A stretch of DNA of 64,000 nt from Viridothelium virens (lineage: Eukaryota; Ascomycota; Dothideomycetes; Trypetheliales; Trypetheliaceae), in contig ML991785.1 of the NCBI GenBank assembly GCA_010094025.1, positions 310,001 through 374,000 of the forward strand, in the 5' to 3' direction. The notes under the pieces were generated by a model. The model saw nothing but the letters and a program-made list of their open reading frames with translations, made no database searches and was not told where the DNA came from. Positions 24,131-34,986 of this stretch are shown one piece after another. The translations under genes were made by a program, and so were the position numbers. The first letter of the stretch is position 1; each line of letters starts with the position of its first letter.

Positions 24131-25594
24131 ATGTCGGTACTTACAAGACTGCCGGTTCCTTCGCTTGGCCAATCAATAGTGCAAGAGTATGGCAGGCCAA
24201 GTCCTGAAGACGAAATGGACATCGACAGCCTCTCCCTTCAGGACAAGATTCTCCGCCAAGTTGATTTGAACAATATCGAACGTCCTCATGGATGCACTGT
24301 CTCATTTCATTACAATCATGATGTTGAAAGCCATCATTTTGGTCGTCATCATCCTATGAAGCCATGGCGCCTGACGCTTACGAAACAGCTTGTCCTATCT
24401 TATGGCCTTCAGTACGCCATGGACTGTTATGAAACGAGAGCGGCCTCCAAGGAAGAACTGGAAATGTTCCACAAAAGCGATTACTTGGAGTTTCTCGAAT
24501 CTGTAAGACCGAAGGATGTCGTTGATCGTCAAGAACTGCTGCGCCAATATAACTTTGGCGATGATTGCCCTGTCTTCGACGGTCTATGGGATTATTGTAC
24601 CCTCTACAGCGGTGCCAGCATCGATGCGGCGCGAAAATTGATCAACAATCAAGCCGATATAGCAATCAACTGGTCTGGTGGCCTCCACCACGCCAAAAAG
24701 TCCGAGGCATCCGGCTTCTGCTACATCAACGACATCGTCGTCGCCATCGTCGAGCTCCTGCGCCACCATCCGCGCATCCTTTACGTCGACATCGACGTGC
24801 ACCATGGCGACGGCGTCGAACAAGCCTTCGCCTCCACCGACCGCGTCATGACCCTCTCCTACCACAAATACAACCCCGAGGAATTCTTCCCCGGCACCGG
24901 CGGCCTCCACGAGACTGGACCCGAAAACCCCAACAACCCCGGCGCCCACCACGGACTGAACGTGCCCCTCAAAGACGGCATCGACGACGACGAGTACATC
25001 GACCTCTTCGACACCGTCACCGGCGCCGTCATCGAATCCTACCACCCCACGGCCATCGTGCTGCAATGCGGCGCCGACTCGCTCGGGGGCGACCGGCTCG
25101 GCCGCTTCAACCTCAACATCACCGCGCACGGCCACTGCATCGACTTCATCAAGCGGCAAGGGCTGCCACTGCTGGTGATCGGAGGCGGCGGGTACACGGC
25201 GCGCAACGTGGCGCGGGTGTGGTGCCACGAGACGTCGCTGTGCGTGCAGGCGCAGCTGAACAACGAGCTGCCGGCGCACATACCGTATCGGCAGGCGTTT
25301 GCGGGCGTCGCGCACGGCGACATGCAGCTGTACCCCAACCTCTCGAATCTGGAGGTGCGCCACCCGAATCAGCACGACCGCAAGTACTTTGAGAATATCA
25401 AGGCGAAGATTCGTGAGCAGTTGAGGTATTTGCAGGGGGCGCCGAGTGTGCAGATGAGGCATATTCCGCCGAATCTGTTGGGGTTGAGAGAGGAGTTGGA
25501 CGAGGAGATTAAAGAGGAGAGGGAGGCGGAGAAGGTGACTCGGAGGAAGAAAGAGAGGAACGTCGGGGGAAGGGGTGAGCATCGCTTTGTATAG
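24131..25594 (+). CDS. hos2: Class I histone deacetylase, Hos2/HosA type
   Basis: A single uninterrupted exon of 487 residues from the ATG at 24131. The product is a zinc-dependent lysine deacetylase of the Rpd3/Hos2 class; Hos2 is the catalytic subunit of the Set3 complex. Visible active-site elements are GGLHHAKKSEASG (tandem His, about residue 186), DIDVHHGDGVEQAF (zinc Asp and His, about 220-225), CGADSLGGDRLG (second zinc Asp, about 313) and GGGGYTARNVARVW (transition-state Tyr, about 353). The N-terminus VSFHYNHDVESHHFG and HHPMKPWRLTLTKQLVLSYG match Hos2 rather than Rpd3. The Lys/Glu-rich tail is also Hos2-like. Length is normal and no residue is missing. The 3' half has very GC-rich third positions, which creates long false frames on the opposite strand. 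Confidence 0.95.
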   Translation: MSVLTRLPVPSLGQSIVQEYGRPSPEDEMDIDSLSLQDKILRQVDLNNIERPHGCTVSFHYNHDVESHHFGRHHPMKPWRLTLTKQLVLSYGLQYAMDCYETRAASKEELEMFHKSDYLEFLESVRPKDVVDRQELLRQYNFGDDCPVFDGLWDYCTLYSGASIDAARKLINNQADIAINWSGGLHHAKKSEASGFCYINDIVVAIVELLRHHPRILYVDIDVHHGDGVEQAFASTDRVMTLSYHKYNPEEFFPGTGGLHETGPENPNNPGAHHGLNVPLKDGIDDDEYIDLFDTVTGAVIESYHPTAIVLQCGADSLGGDRLGRFNLNITAHGHCIDFIKRQGLPLLVIGGGGYTARNVARVWCHETSLCVQAQLNNELPAHIPYRQAFAGVAHGDMQLYPNLSNLEVRHPNQHDRKYFENIKAKIREQLRYLQGAPSVQMRHIPPNLLGLREELDEEIKEEREAEKVTRRKKERNVGGRGEHRFV

Positions 25595-26265
25595 TAGGAC
25601 GGGACTTGCTCTGGACCTTTCGGTCTATTTTCGCACGAGACGAGACGGTCGTGATAGAGACGCCTCCCCGCTCCCAGGAAAGACACAATGGGAATGTTGG
25701 CGTGTGGTGAGGACGAGTCGCTTGGAGTGGAGGAAATTCCTCAGTCACCAGGAAATCTAATGTGCGATCACGGAGTGCTTCAAAGGTAAGTTTCACGTAA
25801 GCTCCAGGCGAGCTGGCTGCTAACTTCTTAGCCTACGAATTAGAATGTATATGTTGGATTCATCAGGACATTTGCGCTGGTAGATTGAGATGATGAGCAG
25901 GGATAAATGTTTTGGCAAGGCTGTGTGTGAAAGTGTGACCACTTGTGATTGCGAATGTACACAATAGATATTTGTTAATCCTACCAAGTATCACACACCT
26001 GACCTGGTTTTGCTATAATTTCGCGACCTCTCTCAACAGACTAATAACTTAGTTCCTCTTGAAGTGTGCCTATGCGAACAGAGGACTCTCTTTTCCCAAA
26101 GCCATCACCAACGTTTTTCGAACAGGCTCTTCCTGACATTTTCCAATTCCTCAGCATATCCAACTGATTACGAGCGTCTCCTCCAGATCTTACATATTAC
26201 CATATTACCACGTTCCAAACAGCTTACACCCATTCCGCATCGTCTCCGAGTACCCAGTGCCAAGA
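25595..26265. other. Intergenic spacer
   Basis: Holds the Hos2 3' flank and the presumed promoter of the next gene. The stretch from 26040 to 26265 is pyrimidine-rich on the plus strand, as in many fungal leaders. Nothing else was seen. Confidence 0.5.
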
Positions 26266-26823
26266 ATGCCACCACGATTTTACACCCGCCGCACCCGTAC
26301 CCGTATCCGCCTCAACCAGCCCGACCTCCTCTTTCACTTCATGCACTGGCACCTCTGGTTCTGGGGTCCTAGCATCCTCCTCTTCATCATCGGCTTGTTC
26401 CCCGCCCAGACCAAAATGATATTCCTCATCTCCCAGGTCGCATCCCTCCTGATCACGGCACTATTGGACCTACCCGCCGATGTGGCTTCGCGCGTGAAGA
26501 CGATCGATGCCACAATAATAGGAAGGATGAAGACGGGAGCCCTCCTGGTGACTGCCTGGTTACTGGAGTCGGCTGTGGTATATTGGGTGAGTGAGTGGAG
26601 TCGGCAGGGCTTCAGTTGGTCTGCGGAGGCTCTATCCTTGGTATATACGCTAGTGATGATAATAGCTGTGCAAACGACGCTCCCAGCTATCGTCCGGTGC
26701 GTGAAAGGTATGAGATTTGGCGGCTGCAAGGTAGTCCTCCTGTGGTCTTCGCTAGGCCTGATCGAATTCGGAGTCGTCTATTGTGGAAATCGATATAGCA
26801 TCGATGGTATGCGTGTTCTCTGA
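26266..26823 (+). CDS. Small multi-pass membrane protein, unknown function
   Basis: A 185-residue open frame from the ATG at 26266. After a basic N-terminus (RFYTRRTRTRIRL) there are about five hydrophobic segments, including FWGPSILLFIIGLF, MIFLISQVASLLITALL, LLVTAWLLESAVVYWV, LVYTLVMIIAVQTTL and LLWSSLGLIEFGVVYC. Loops are short and positively charged residues cluster at the N-terminus. I recognise no family. Support comes from the regular membrane-protein pattern and the pyrimidine-rich leader. It could be a lineage-specific gene. An additional 3' exon cannot be excluded. Confidence 0.5.
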   Translation: MPPRFYTRRTRTRIRLNQPDLLFHFMHWHLWFWGPSILLFIIGLFPAQTKMIFLISQVASLLITALLDLPADVASRVKTIDATIIGRMKTGALLVTAWLLESAVVYWVSEWSRQGFSWSAEALSLVYTLVMIIAVQTTLPAIVRCVKGMRFGGCKVVLLWSSLGLIEFGVVYCGNRYSIDGMRVL

Positions 26824-26965
26824 AACGCATACGATTCTTGCTCCCCTCTCAGCGTGACTGGTGTTTGGGTCGAGCACTGGGTTCTCTCGCAGCTATTAAC
26901 AAGGTATTCCGCGATCTATGGAAACCGAAGGCAATGGGCTCCTATGTGCGTCTAGTACATGGATT

Positions 26966-28916
26966 TCATCTTCTCACACTCGGCCCTAATGGACTTGGAC
27001 TCCTGGCCGTGCCTGAGCTCTGGCTCCCATACGTTGGACTCAAATGTGGACTTCGGCTGGGACTTCTGCCAAGACGTGGGCTTCCCCCAGCACTCTCACC
27101 CAACCCTGGACTTGTTGGAGCACTTCCGCCAAATCTTGATACGCCATCTCCGGGCAGTTCGTAGAAGTGATCATTTGGATTTATGCTCCTTCCCGCCTTG
27201 TTCCCGGCTTCTAACTCGGCTCTTGGATTTGTGTCAGAGTATAACTCAGGAATAACTCCCCTCGGACTGCTCTGCCCACTCATCTCATGCGTATTCCTCT
27301 TCGCTGTCCCATCAGCCTCGTATACAGGTCCAGGGGATGGCATTTCATGACGAGGATCAGACATGAGCTCAGAGCCCTGCGACTTATTGTCTTGAGCGAA
27401 GAATCCTGGAGCAGGCTGTCCGAGTGCTGCAGTGTCATGTGGCTTATCAGGCTGTGTACCATCGAGTTCAGCAGCCTTCTTAGATTTGCGATTGCGGCGG
27501 AGGAAGAAGAATATGAGTCCTGCAATGAGAGCGACGCCGACAACGGCACCAACAACGATGCCGCCAATGGCGCCACCAGAGAGTCCACTGCTCGAGTTTG
27601 AATTTGAGGTCCCGTTGTTGCCACCAAAACCGGGTGGATGGATAGCGACGATGTGTTGTGGGGGCATTGTTCCGCTGTCCGGGAACGAGGCTTGATTCAC
27701 CGAAAACTGCTGACGATCATAATCGGTGATGACATAGGCCTCCTGGAGGAAGGTACGACCAATGGTATATTGCGTGTTGTTAGCAGCGCGACGAATGGGA
27801 AAATAATTGGTAGCATTTTCGTAGATGGGATAGCTGGCTTGGAGATCAAATGCAGCATACGGAAGAATTATGTCCTGGAAAGAGGAACCAAGCGGATCGA
27901 CAGCGAGACGGAAAGTGACAGTGGGATTGAGCGTTTTGAGCTGCGAATGAATTGTATTGTTGACAAGATAACGGTCGGTCTGAGGATCGTATTGAAGGCC
28001 AAAATGACTTGCGAACTGGTCACAGGCGTCTTGTGGCAGCCAAATCTCAGGTATGGAGGAATCGATGAAGGAGAGAATCGTCTCGGACATCATGTTCGCA
28101 GTGCCGCTGAGTGTACTTTCGGCAAGAATAGACAGTACATTGACGACTAAACTCCGAGAATCGTCAGGTCCGAAGGGAAAAGTGATATTACTCTGTTCAA
28201 ATCGCGATGCATCGTAGCCTCCCAATGTAAGGCTACCATCGACCTGCTGTAAACCTTTGAACAAGACCCTTAGCTTTCTGAAAGACTTCAACGGAATGAG
28301 TTCACTCACGATAGGGTGCACCAGCCGTGTAGCCCCATGATTGGCTGGGAATTAGATTTTGAGAGACTGCAGATGGTAGAAATGCCGGTTGTGGGTTTGA
28401 GAAGCTTGTGAAGTTCGCCGGCTTGATTCCAAGTCCAAACAGTCCAAGGTAGAACTGCTTCAAGGCAATGCCTGCAACGATCTGATGATTCAATGTGAGC
28501 CCTCCGGAATTCTCCACCTGCAGTCCAACAGTATCAAAACCGTAGAGACCTTGCCCGTCATAGGTCACGTTTGTCTCGTAATTGAGGTTCTGCTCGAATG
28601 CAAGGTCGTATACTCCTAATGCTTGCCATGACGACGACTCGTTGGTCAGGAAACCCGTGCCCTGTTGACCGTTGAACTCTTGTACCCCTCTTGAAGACCC
28701 GCAATCACTAGGATCACTCGGTGTGCAGCCTTCTGGGTTGGGAACCCATGTTTCTTGTCCGGCGGTGGAGGGAAGGACTCGAAAGTCTTGCGGAGGGGTG
28801 CCGACGCGAACTATGAAGGTCGACCATTTTCCATCGTTTCCATCCCATGACTGAGAGGTTGAGTAGGAGAAAGGCGCAGGGACGGTGGTCGAGTTTTGTC
28901 TCTTGAAAATGGCCAT
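26966..28916 (-). CDS. Membrane-anchored aspartyl-protease-like protein, probably inactive
   Basis: Two exons (28916-28310 and 28254-26966) joined by a 55-nt intron give 631 residues. The extracellular part has the pepsin (A1) fold pattern: FIVRVGTPPQDFRVLPSTAG in the N-lobe, LTLGGYDASRF at the lobe junction, IDSSIPEIWLP in the C-lobe, and TIGRTFLQEAYVITDYD. A 24-residue hydrophobic helix (GAIGGIVVGAVVGVALIAGL and on), an Arg/Lys stop-transfer and a long Ser/Pro-rich cytoplasmic tail follow. The first catalytic DTGS motif is replaced by STAG, so its aspartate is absent. The second motif keeps an Asp (DSS). It is therefore likely a pseudoprotease or sensor-like surface protein. The predicted start MAIFKRQNSTT has no signal peptide; an unrecognised upstream exon is likely, since KRQ is a common end of a leader. 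It is N-glycosylation-rich. Confidence 0.75.
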
Positions 28917-30650
28917 GCCACCTCAATAGCTTAATGCTCCACTTTGCTCTTGAAGACGGCCAGATTCGGGGTTGCGGCCTCCAACAACAGATCTCTCTTG
29001 ACTGCCCACTTCTGCGCAGAACGAAAAATTGAGAAACTGGAGTTAGAGAGAAGACATGAAGGGTATGACGTGCTGTGGCTGGCCTGGCGGTAACGCAAGG
29101 CTGCTGACACCTAGGCTTTGGGAAGAATCTGGAAAATGGCAAAGAGAGCGATGATGGTGGAAGAGTTGAGCACGAAGCAAAACGCGACCCACCTAGGCCA
29201 AGGCTCGTGTCCGGTCAGCATCTAGGTCTTAGCATCTTAGGTGCTGGACCATCATTTCGCTCTTGACCGGTGCTTGGTTGTACTGTGGTACTACCGGTAC
29301 CTGGGACTAGAGTTTAGTGAGTAATAGGGCGGGATGCGATGGTTGCATCTGCATCTGCAAGAGCCAGAAGACCCTGACGTTCGGCCTATCACAGGTGTAT
29401 CCAAATTTGGATCTCCAAATTCTCCCGATATTATACTCTAACGAGGCTCCGGCCACGCTCACGCAGAGTCTCTAATACATGGGGACATGGTCCACACCGG
29501 CCACGCCGTCCATATGGTCTTGAATCGCACGCGCCGCGGTTTCGACAGCACTGACAATCAGCGCAGGTTAGGCCAGTGTCGCAAAAGGCAGGAAGATGCG
29601 AAGAGCGAGACCGCCGGGTGGCAGCTCAAATCTGCACCGCTGGGTGTCTGGATCTGTAATCTGCGAAAAATAGGTACTGCAGGGGTGGCAAGGACTGCGC
29701 TGGCGTATGCTGAAAACGGATTAGTCACCAGAGCCCATGTGCTGATCCGCCATCTCCCGTTCTTATCCTCTTCTCATCTCATCTTTCGGACAATCTCCCT
29801 TTCAAGGATGGTTCGTCGTATGTCCAGCAGTAAGCGCTTGGCGAAAAATTCTGAACTTGAATCATGTACGGAGCATCTAATCCCGAGGTCGAAGTTGAGG
29901 TACCTGATGTTGAGAGTCACGAAAGAGAGGACCACTGTATCCAGAAGGTACTCAAGCCTTCAACCCTCCGATTCTGATGCTGAGTCGAGATGCAGCTGAT
30001 CTCGCATTCAGCTCTATGTCCGAGATCTTCGCCGACATGCTGAGCGCTGAATATGAAAAGGTTTGGTGTTGCATTTGAGATGCTGCGCTGCCCAGGCCGA
30101 CGGGGAGACTGCTGCACCCCGCCCCGCCTTGTTGTCAACCTATAGTGGTAGGATCTACTTCAGCTGATTTTCTGGACGTCACACCACTGGCTAATCGAGT
30201 GCCTTGCACACAGAAGATGGAGCCTGATTTGCGAAGTCCTTGGTAGTCGCTGTTGGTTCGGGTACGCTAGCCTGGATGAAGTGCCCATTGGCAGTACTAC
30301 AGCGGACTTTACATGGAAGGATTGTCGAGCGAGCGATTAAGCTCGCCGCGCTGTGTAGCATTGGAGGATTACTGCCCGTACGGGCCTTTGGGCTGTGCAC
30401 AATAAGTGTATACAGTATTCACTGGCTACTAGCCTAGTGGAAATTGCTACACGTCCCGCTAAGAACGAGCCTAGAACGGATTGGACCAAAATCCGTCCAC
30501 GGTAGATCAGCATGGCCATATGGCCACTCGCCTACTGGAGAACGTTGAGTATTTTGCAGTCAGACGACGCTATTAGGCCTCGCTGCTGTTTCATATCTGT
30601 GAAGAGGCTTCCTCACTCGTTTTCCTTACCCTCTCTCCTCAGATTGCAAG
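28917..30650. other. Divergent intergenic region
   Basis: 1.7 kb between the start of the protease-like gene and the start of the GPI-protein gene. A pyrimidine-rich leader-like stretch precedes an ATG at 29809. The best open frame (29487-29999 on the plus strand, 170 codons) has no recognisable domain and arginine-rich, irregular composition, so I do not call it. A hidden exon of the protease-like gene could lie near 28920-29150. Confidence 0.4.
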
Positions 30651-33600
30651 ATGCTGCCGTACGAGCTTCTCTCGCTTGCACTACTCGTTACAACCTCCAG
30701 CGCAAATGTTGTCTTTCGCCGTCAATGTAAGCAGAAATTGGGGTTCACAAATGAATCACGTTTCGAAACCATATATTTTTCTTTAGAGACGCTAGTTTGT
30801 CTGGTCTGTTCATGATTCCTAACATCTCTTCGCACAGCCCTTGCTGCCTCAAACATTACGACTACGAGTGCTTCGATAAGTCCGTCGGGGCTTCAAAATG
30901 CAACGAGTCCATTGATTACGCCCTCGGCTACATGCTGTGCTGTTGCTGCAGATGGCGTGGCTCTAAATTAGTAAGTCTGAAAAGATCCGGAATAAAAGCC
31001 AACCGTATCTTGAAGTATCCACCGCTTATATCTCATTTAGCTGGTGGAACTCTACATATGAACTCACTGTCGCAACAGTCATCACAAAGTAAGTTTTCGG
31101 CAGACTTGTCCATTTGCCTAACGAATTCTCCGGCTGATGTCGTTCAGCTATATTCAATATAATAATACCGTTCTACGTGGCAACGTGTCGACGATCTACA
31201 ACCATGCTGCAACAAGTGGCCTCTATACCTTCCACTTTGATGGATATTCGCTTCCTGGAGTTCCGAGTGGGTTGGATTTCGGCGGTAATATATATGGAGG
31301 AACCTCAGTCTTGAAGGCTACGGAGGTCGTCATTGATAGTACCTTAACAATGTCGGTCTACTCCTGGAAGCCACTGATCACACTCACTGACAGGAATTAG
31401 TACTTCTCCAACTCCTTTCATGGGATTTGGCTATGTCGGTATTTTGACCGGCGCTCCATTTCAACCCAGCTCAGGTGGTCCCTGGGTCTGCCAAACAGAA
31501 AGTATCGAAACAGAGTCGGGATTCACCACAGATCATGGAACGACCACGGTTGAGGCATATGCGACACTTAGCTCCCCGAACAACCCAAATGTCCCGGTTC
31601 AATACGGTATCAATTCAGCCGCCTTTACATTCGATCTGAATCCGGAGTATCCATTAATGGACGTGAATGTCAGCGAGTGGACAGGTGATAATTTTAATGC
31701 GGTAAAGTTGCCATTCACTCCAGTCCTATAGAGAAGCTTCTCAAAAACTGTAGCTAATCGCTCTACAGGTTCCAGCAGATCTGATCAGCTGGATGGCCTC
31801 CGTGCCATCCATCACCCAGAAATGGCCATATATGAGCAACTGCTTCCCCGGCGGCTTCGAAGGCCAACCCACCGTGCACATCCCCGTCAACGAACTCACC
31901 AACACCCAGAGCTCAACTATTACCGTCGCTGGTAACGCACCCGGCTCCGGACGTTTGCCGACGCCCCAGCCAGTGCCTAACCCGCCACCTCAATCCCCCG
32001 CACCTATGCCATCACCAGTAAACCAGCCAACCCCTGCGCCTTCTCCGCAACCAGTGAACGCTCCAACACCAGGGAACCCCGCCCCTCCTGCTAATAGTCC
32101 TGCTCCTGGAAATCCTGGCTCCAACGGCGGTGGCTCAAGTGGTGGTAATTCGGGTAGTGGACCTACAACTGGGAACGGGAACGGGGCTGGTGGGAGCTCT
32201 GGGTCTGGAGGAAGTGGTTCAAGCGGCTCAGGATCTGGGAATTCTGGGGGCTCAGGCTCGGGGTCATCCGGTTCAGGCTCTTCAGGCTCTTCAGGCTCTG
32301 GGTCTTCAGGCTCAGGTAGCTCAGGCTCAGGCTCCTCGGGGTCAGGCTCGGGCTCGGGCTCGGGGTCTGGGAATAGTGGGGGCTCAGGATCAGGAAGTTC
32401 GGGAGTAGGAAGTTCGGGATCAGGTAACTCGGATTCGGGCTCGGGCTCGGGCTCAGTCTCGGGTTCAGGATCAGGCTCAGGCTCCTCTGGTTCTGGGTCT
32501 AGTAATGGTGGCCAATCAGGCTCTGGCAATACTGGCAGTTCAAGTGGAAATAAGGGCAATGCGGGTTCAAGCTCAGGCTCAGGCAGCGGCGGCTCCAACA
32601 ACAATGGAGGATCCAATGGCCTGGGTTTGGGAGGTATTGGAAGTATTGTGTCAGCCATCGGAGGTGCGGCTACACAAGGTGCCTCGCCACCTCAAGGCTC
32701 CGCTGCGCCGGCTTCGGGAAATTCTGGAAGTGGAAGTGGAAATTCTGGCAGTGGGCCGGGCAGCTCTGGGTCTGGGTCAGGCGCAGGATCTGGAACTGGC
32801 AATGGAGGATCGGGCTCTCCTGGCTCTTCTAACACAGGAAGTGGAGCAGGCATAGGAGGTTCTGGCGGAGGCTCTGGCGGAGGCTCTGGCTCTTCTGGTT
32901 CCTCTGGATCGGGTTCGTCAAACCTAGGGATTGGTCCTGGAGTAGGAGGAGTCCAAGATGGTGGTTCGAATGGCATTGTACCGGGGGCTACGGTCAATCT
33001 GCCAGCTGGGGGAGGCTCGACTATTCCGGCTGTAGTTGGGCCCTCGGGTGGCATTGTCCTTCCAAACTCGCAGACTATCGCCCCTGGACAGGGTGCAACT
33101 TACAGAGGCGTTCCAATCTCCATTCCCACTGCTCAAGGCGGGGCACTACCGAGCGCTGTAATTGTGGGAAGTGGCTCAGGTGCCTCTGCCATTCCTATTG
33201 GAGGGTCCGACCTGGGATCGTCCACTCCTCCACTTGTGAACATTGGGGGACAAGCAGTGCCTATTTCTTATGCGCCCTCTGGCTCCGGTGTTATTCTTCC
33301 TAATGGCGCAACTTTGAGTCCAGGCTCTGTCGCGACGTACAACGGGCAGTCGGTCTCTTTAGCTCCTTCTGGGTCTGCTATTGTAGTAGGCGGCAGCACA
33401 GTCCCGCTCGCTGTGCCAGCTCCTACAGGCGCCGCTTCTACTGGGACTGTCACTGTTGGTGGTCAGACTATTTCATACAGCAAAGTGCCATCAGGCTCTG
33501 GCATCGTTCTTGGAAATGGTGAGACAATCCAGCCGGGCGCTGCCCCACAAACAATCAATGGTGTCCCTGTATCACTTGCGTCTGGTGGTTCTGCTCTCGT

Positions 33601-34444
33601 GGTTGGAAGCACTACGGTTCCCATCGGCTCTTCGCCTGTACAGCAGACTGTTAATGTTGGCGGATCTGCATTACCCATATCATACGCTCCTGGCTCTGCT
33701 GGCATCATTCTCCCAAATGGTCAGACTCTCGCTCCTGGCTCCTCCACAGAAATCAACGGCGTTCCGTTGAGCCTATCACCATCGGACAATGGCCTTCAAG
33801 TCGGCTCCTCCTCCATTGCTCTTTCGGGCCCTTCAGGCTCGGGATCCGATGCATCTCAAAGCATCACAGTTGGCAGCCAAGTTATTCCTCTGTCGTTCGC
33901 TTCAAACGGTGCTGGAATTATCCTCCCAAATGGCCAGATCCTCTCCGCAGGCCAATCAACCAACATCAATGGTATTCCCATTTCCCTAGCTTCGGGGGAA
34001 AACTTCATCGTAGACGGCATCTCTACCATTCCTATCACAGCTCCTGCAGCAGAACAATCTATGACGCTGGGGTCTCAGACAGTGCCTATTTCCTACGCAC
34101 CAAACGGACAGGGCATCATTCTTCCCAATGGTCAGACTCTTCACCCAGGCCAAGTAGCAACCATATCAGGTACAACAGTTTCTTTAGCTCCTGGAGAAAC
34201 TGCGGTTGTTATCAACGGACAGACAGAGACATTGCATCCAGGGGCGTTTACGACAGGTGTTGGCAGCTACATTGCAAGTGGCTTGGGATTCGGTCAGCCC
34301 AGTGCAAGTCCAGGAAGCTCCACTATTCCAGGTGGTGCACCAGGCAGTACAGCACAGGCCAAATCCGGAGCAGAGAGTTTGTTGACGATGAATCGCATTC
34401 TGTGGATACTGGGTAGTGTTTCGGTGGTACTGGTTCTGACATGA
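30651..34444 (+). CDS. Large GPI-type cell-wall protein with six internal repeats
   Basis: Six exons (30651-30726, 30838-30970, 31041-31088, 31148-31338, 31394-31701, 31769-34444) give about 1143 residues. The introns are 55 to 111 nt, several with CTAAC-type branch sites. Exon 1 encodes a signal peptide (MLPYELLSLALLVTTSSA). A Cys-containing secreted domain of about 300 residues follows, with LPGVPSGLDFGGNIYGG, TPFMGFGYVG and PYMSNCFPGGFEG. Next come a Pro-rich linker, about 250 residues of almost pure Gly/Ser (32120-32920), and six repeats of 67 to 79 residues. Each repeat has an (I/V)(I/V)LPNG.TL.PG core and a G(V/I)P(V/I)SLA(S/P) strand. The C-terminus, SGAESLLTMNRILWILGSV plus a hydrophobic tail, fits a GPI attachment signal. 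It probably acts as a surface or wall structural protein. The exon 4/5 border uses a weak donor (GTACCT) and is the least certain. Confidence 0.8.
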
Positions 34445-34986
34445 TGATGTGAATAGGATACGGCATGAGCAAAACGACCATAAAATTTAATTGTAATATA
34501 TTTGTCCATAAATAGAGACTTGGGTGTAATTATCTCAAATCCAGACAACTTGGTTCAAGCAAGCTACGACCTATTGATATCACTGGGCAAAGGTGAAGTG
34601 GAACGTGTCGTCACCAGTAAGACAACCTTGCGACGATGGAGCGATATTAGAGTCACAGCTCTGCGTAGGTTTTACGTGAATATTGCCCTGCTGTATGAAT
34701 TATGTGTTGACTCGTTTTAATGGCTAGCTTTGAGGGACATTCTAGAAAGGTCGAAATGTTGGCGAGATTTGCCACTGGGTTTGTCAGCAGTGATATTTCC
34801 CAGCACCTCTCATTCTAAGACATTTATTTTCGACGCGAAGATCACTTCCACCAACCCCGCGATCCCAGCTCCACTACGGCAATTCACTGCTCTCGTCGCC
34901 CCTCAACAGCTGTAGATAATCATTTTCTGCGGTATCGACATCTTTGAAGAGCTTTGACTCTTGATTTCTCTCCATAGCCATTCACC
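34445..34986. other. Intergenic: U2AF promoter
   Basis: 542 bp between the GPI-type gene stop and the U2AF ATG. It carries short open frames only; no other feature was recognised. Confidence 0.5.

Noticed and set aside
24584-25582. 332-codon minus-strand frame and 275-codon shifted plus-strand frame
   Set aside because: Both overlap the Hos2 gene and arise from its GC-rich third positions; the plus-strand shadow is Arg/Pro/His-rich.
29487-29999. 170-codon plus-strand frame
   Set aside because: Irregular Arg/Ser-rich composition, no domain and no homologous pattern; treated as chance.
31990-32658. 222-codon minus-strand frame rich in Pro-Glu
   Set aside because: It is the complement of the Gly/Ser tract of the GPI-type gene, so its repeats are a by-product.
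31990-34444. Bacterial-type autotransporter or adhesin from horizontal transfer
   Set aside because: The gene has five fungal introns and a GPI-type C-terminus, so it is a native fungal wall protein.
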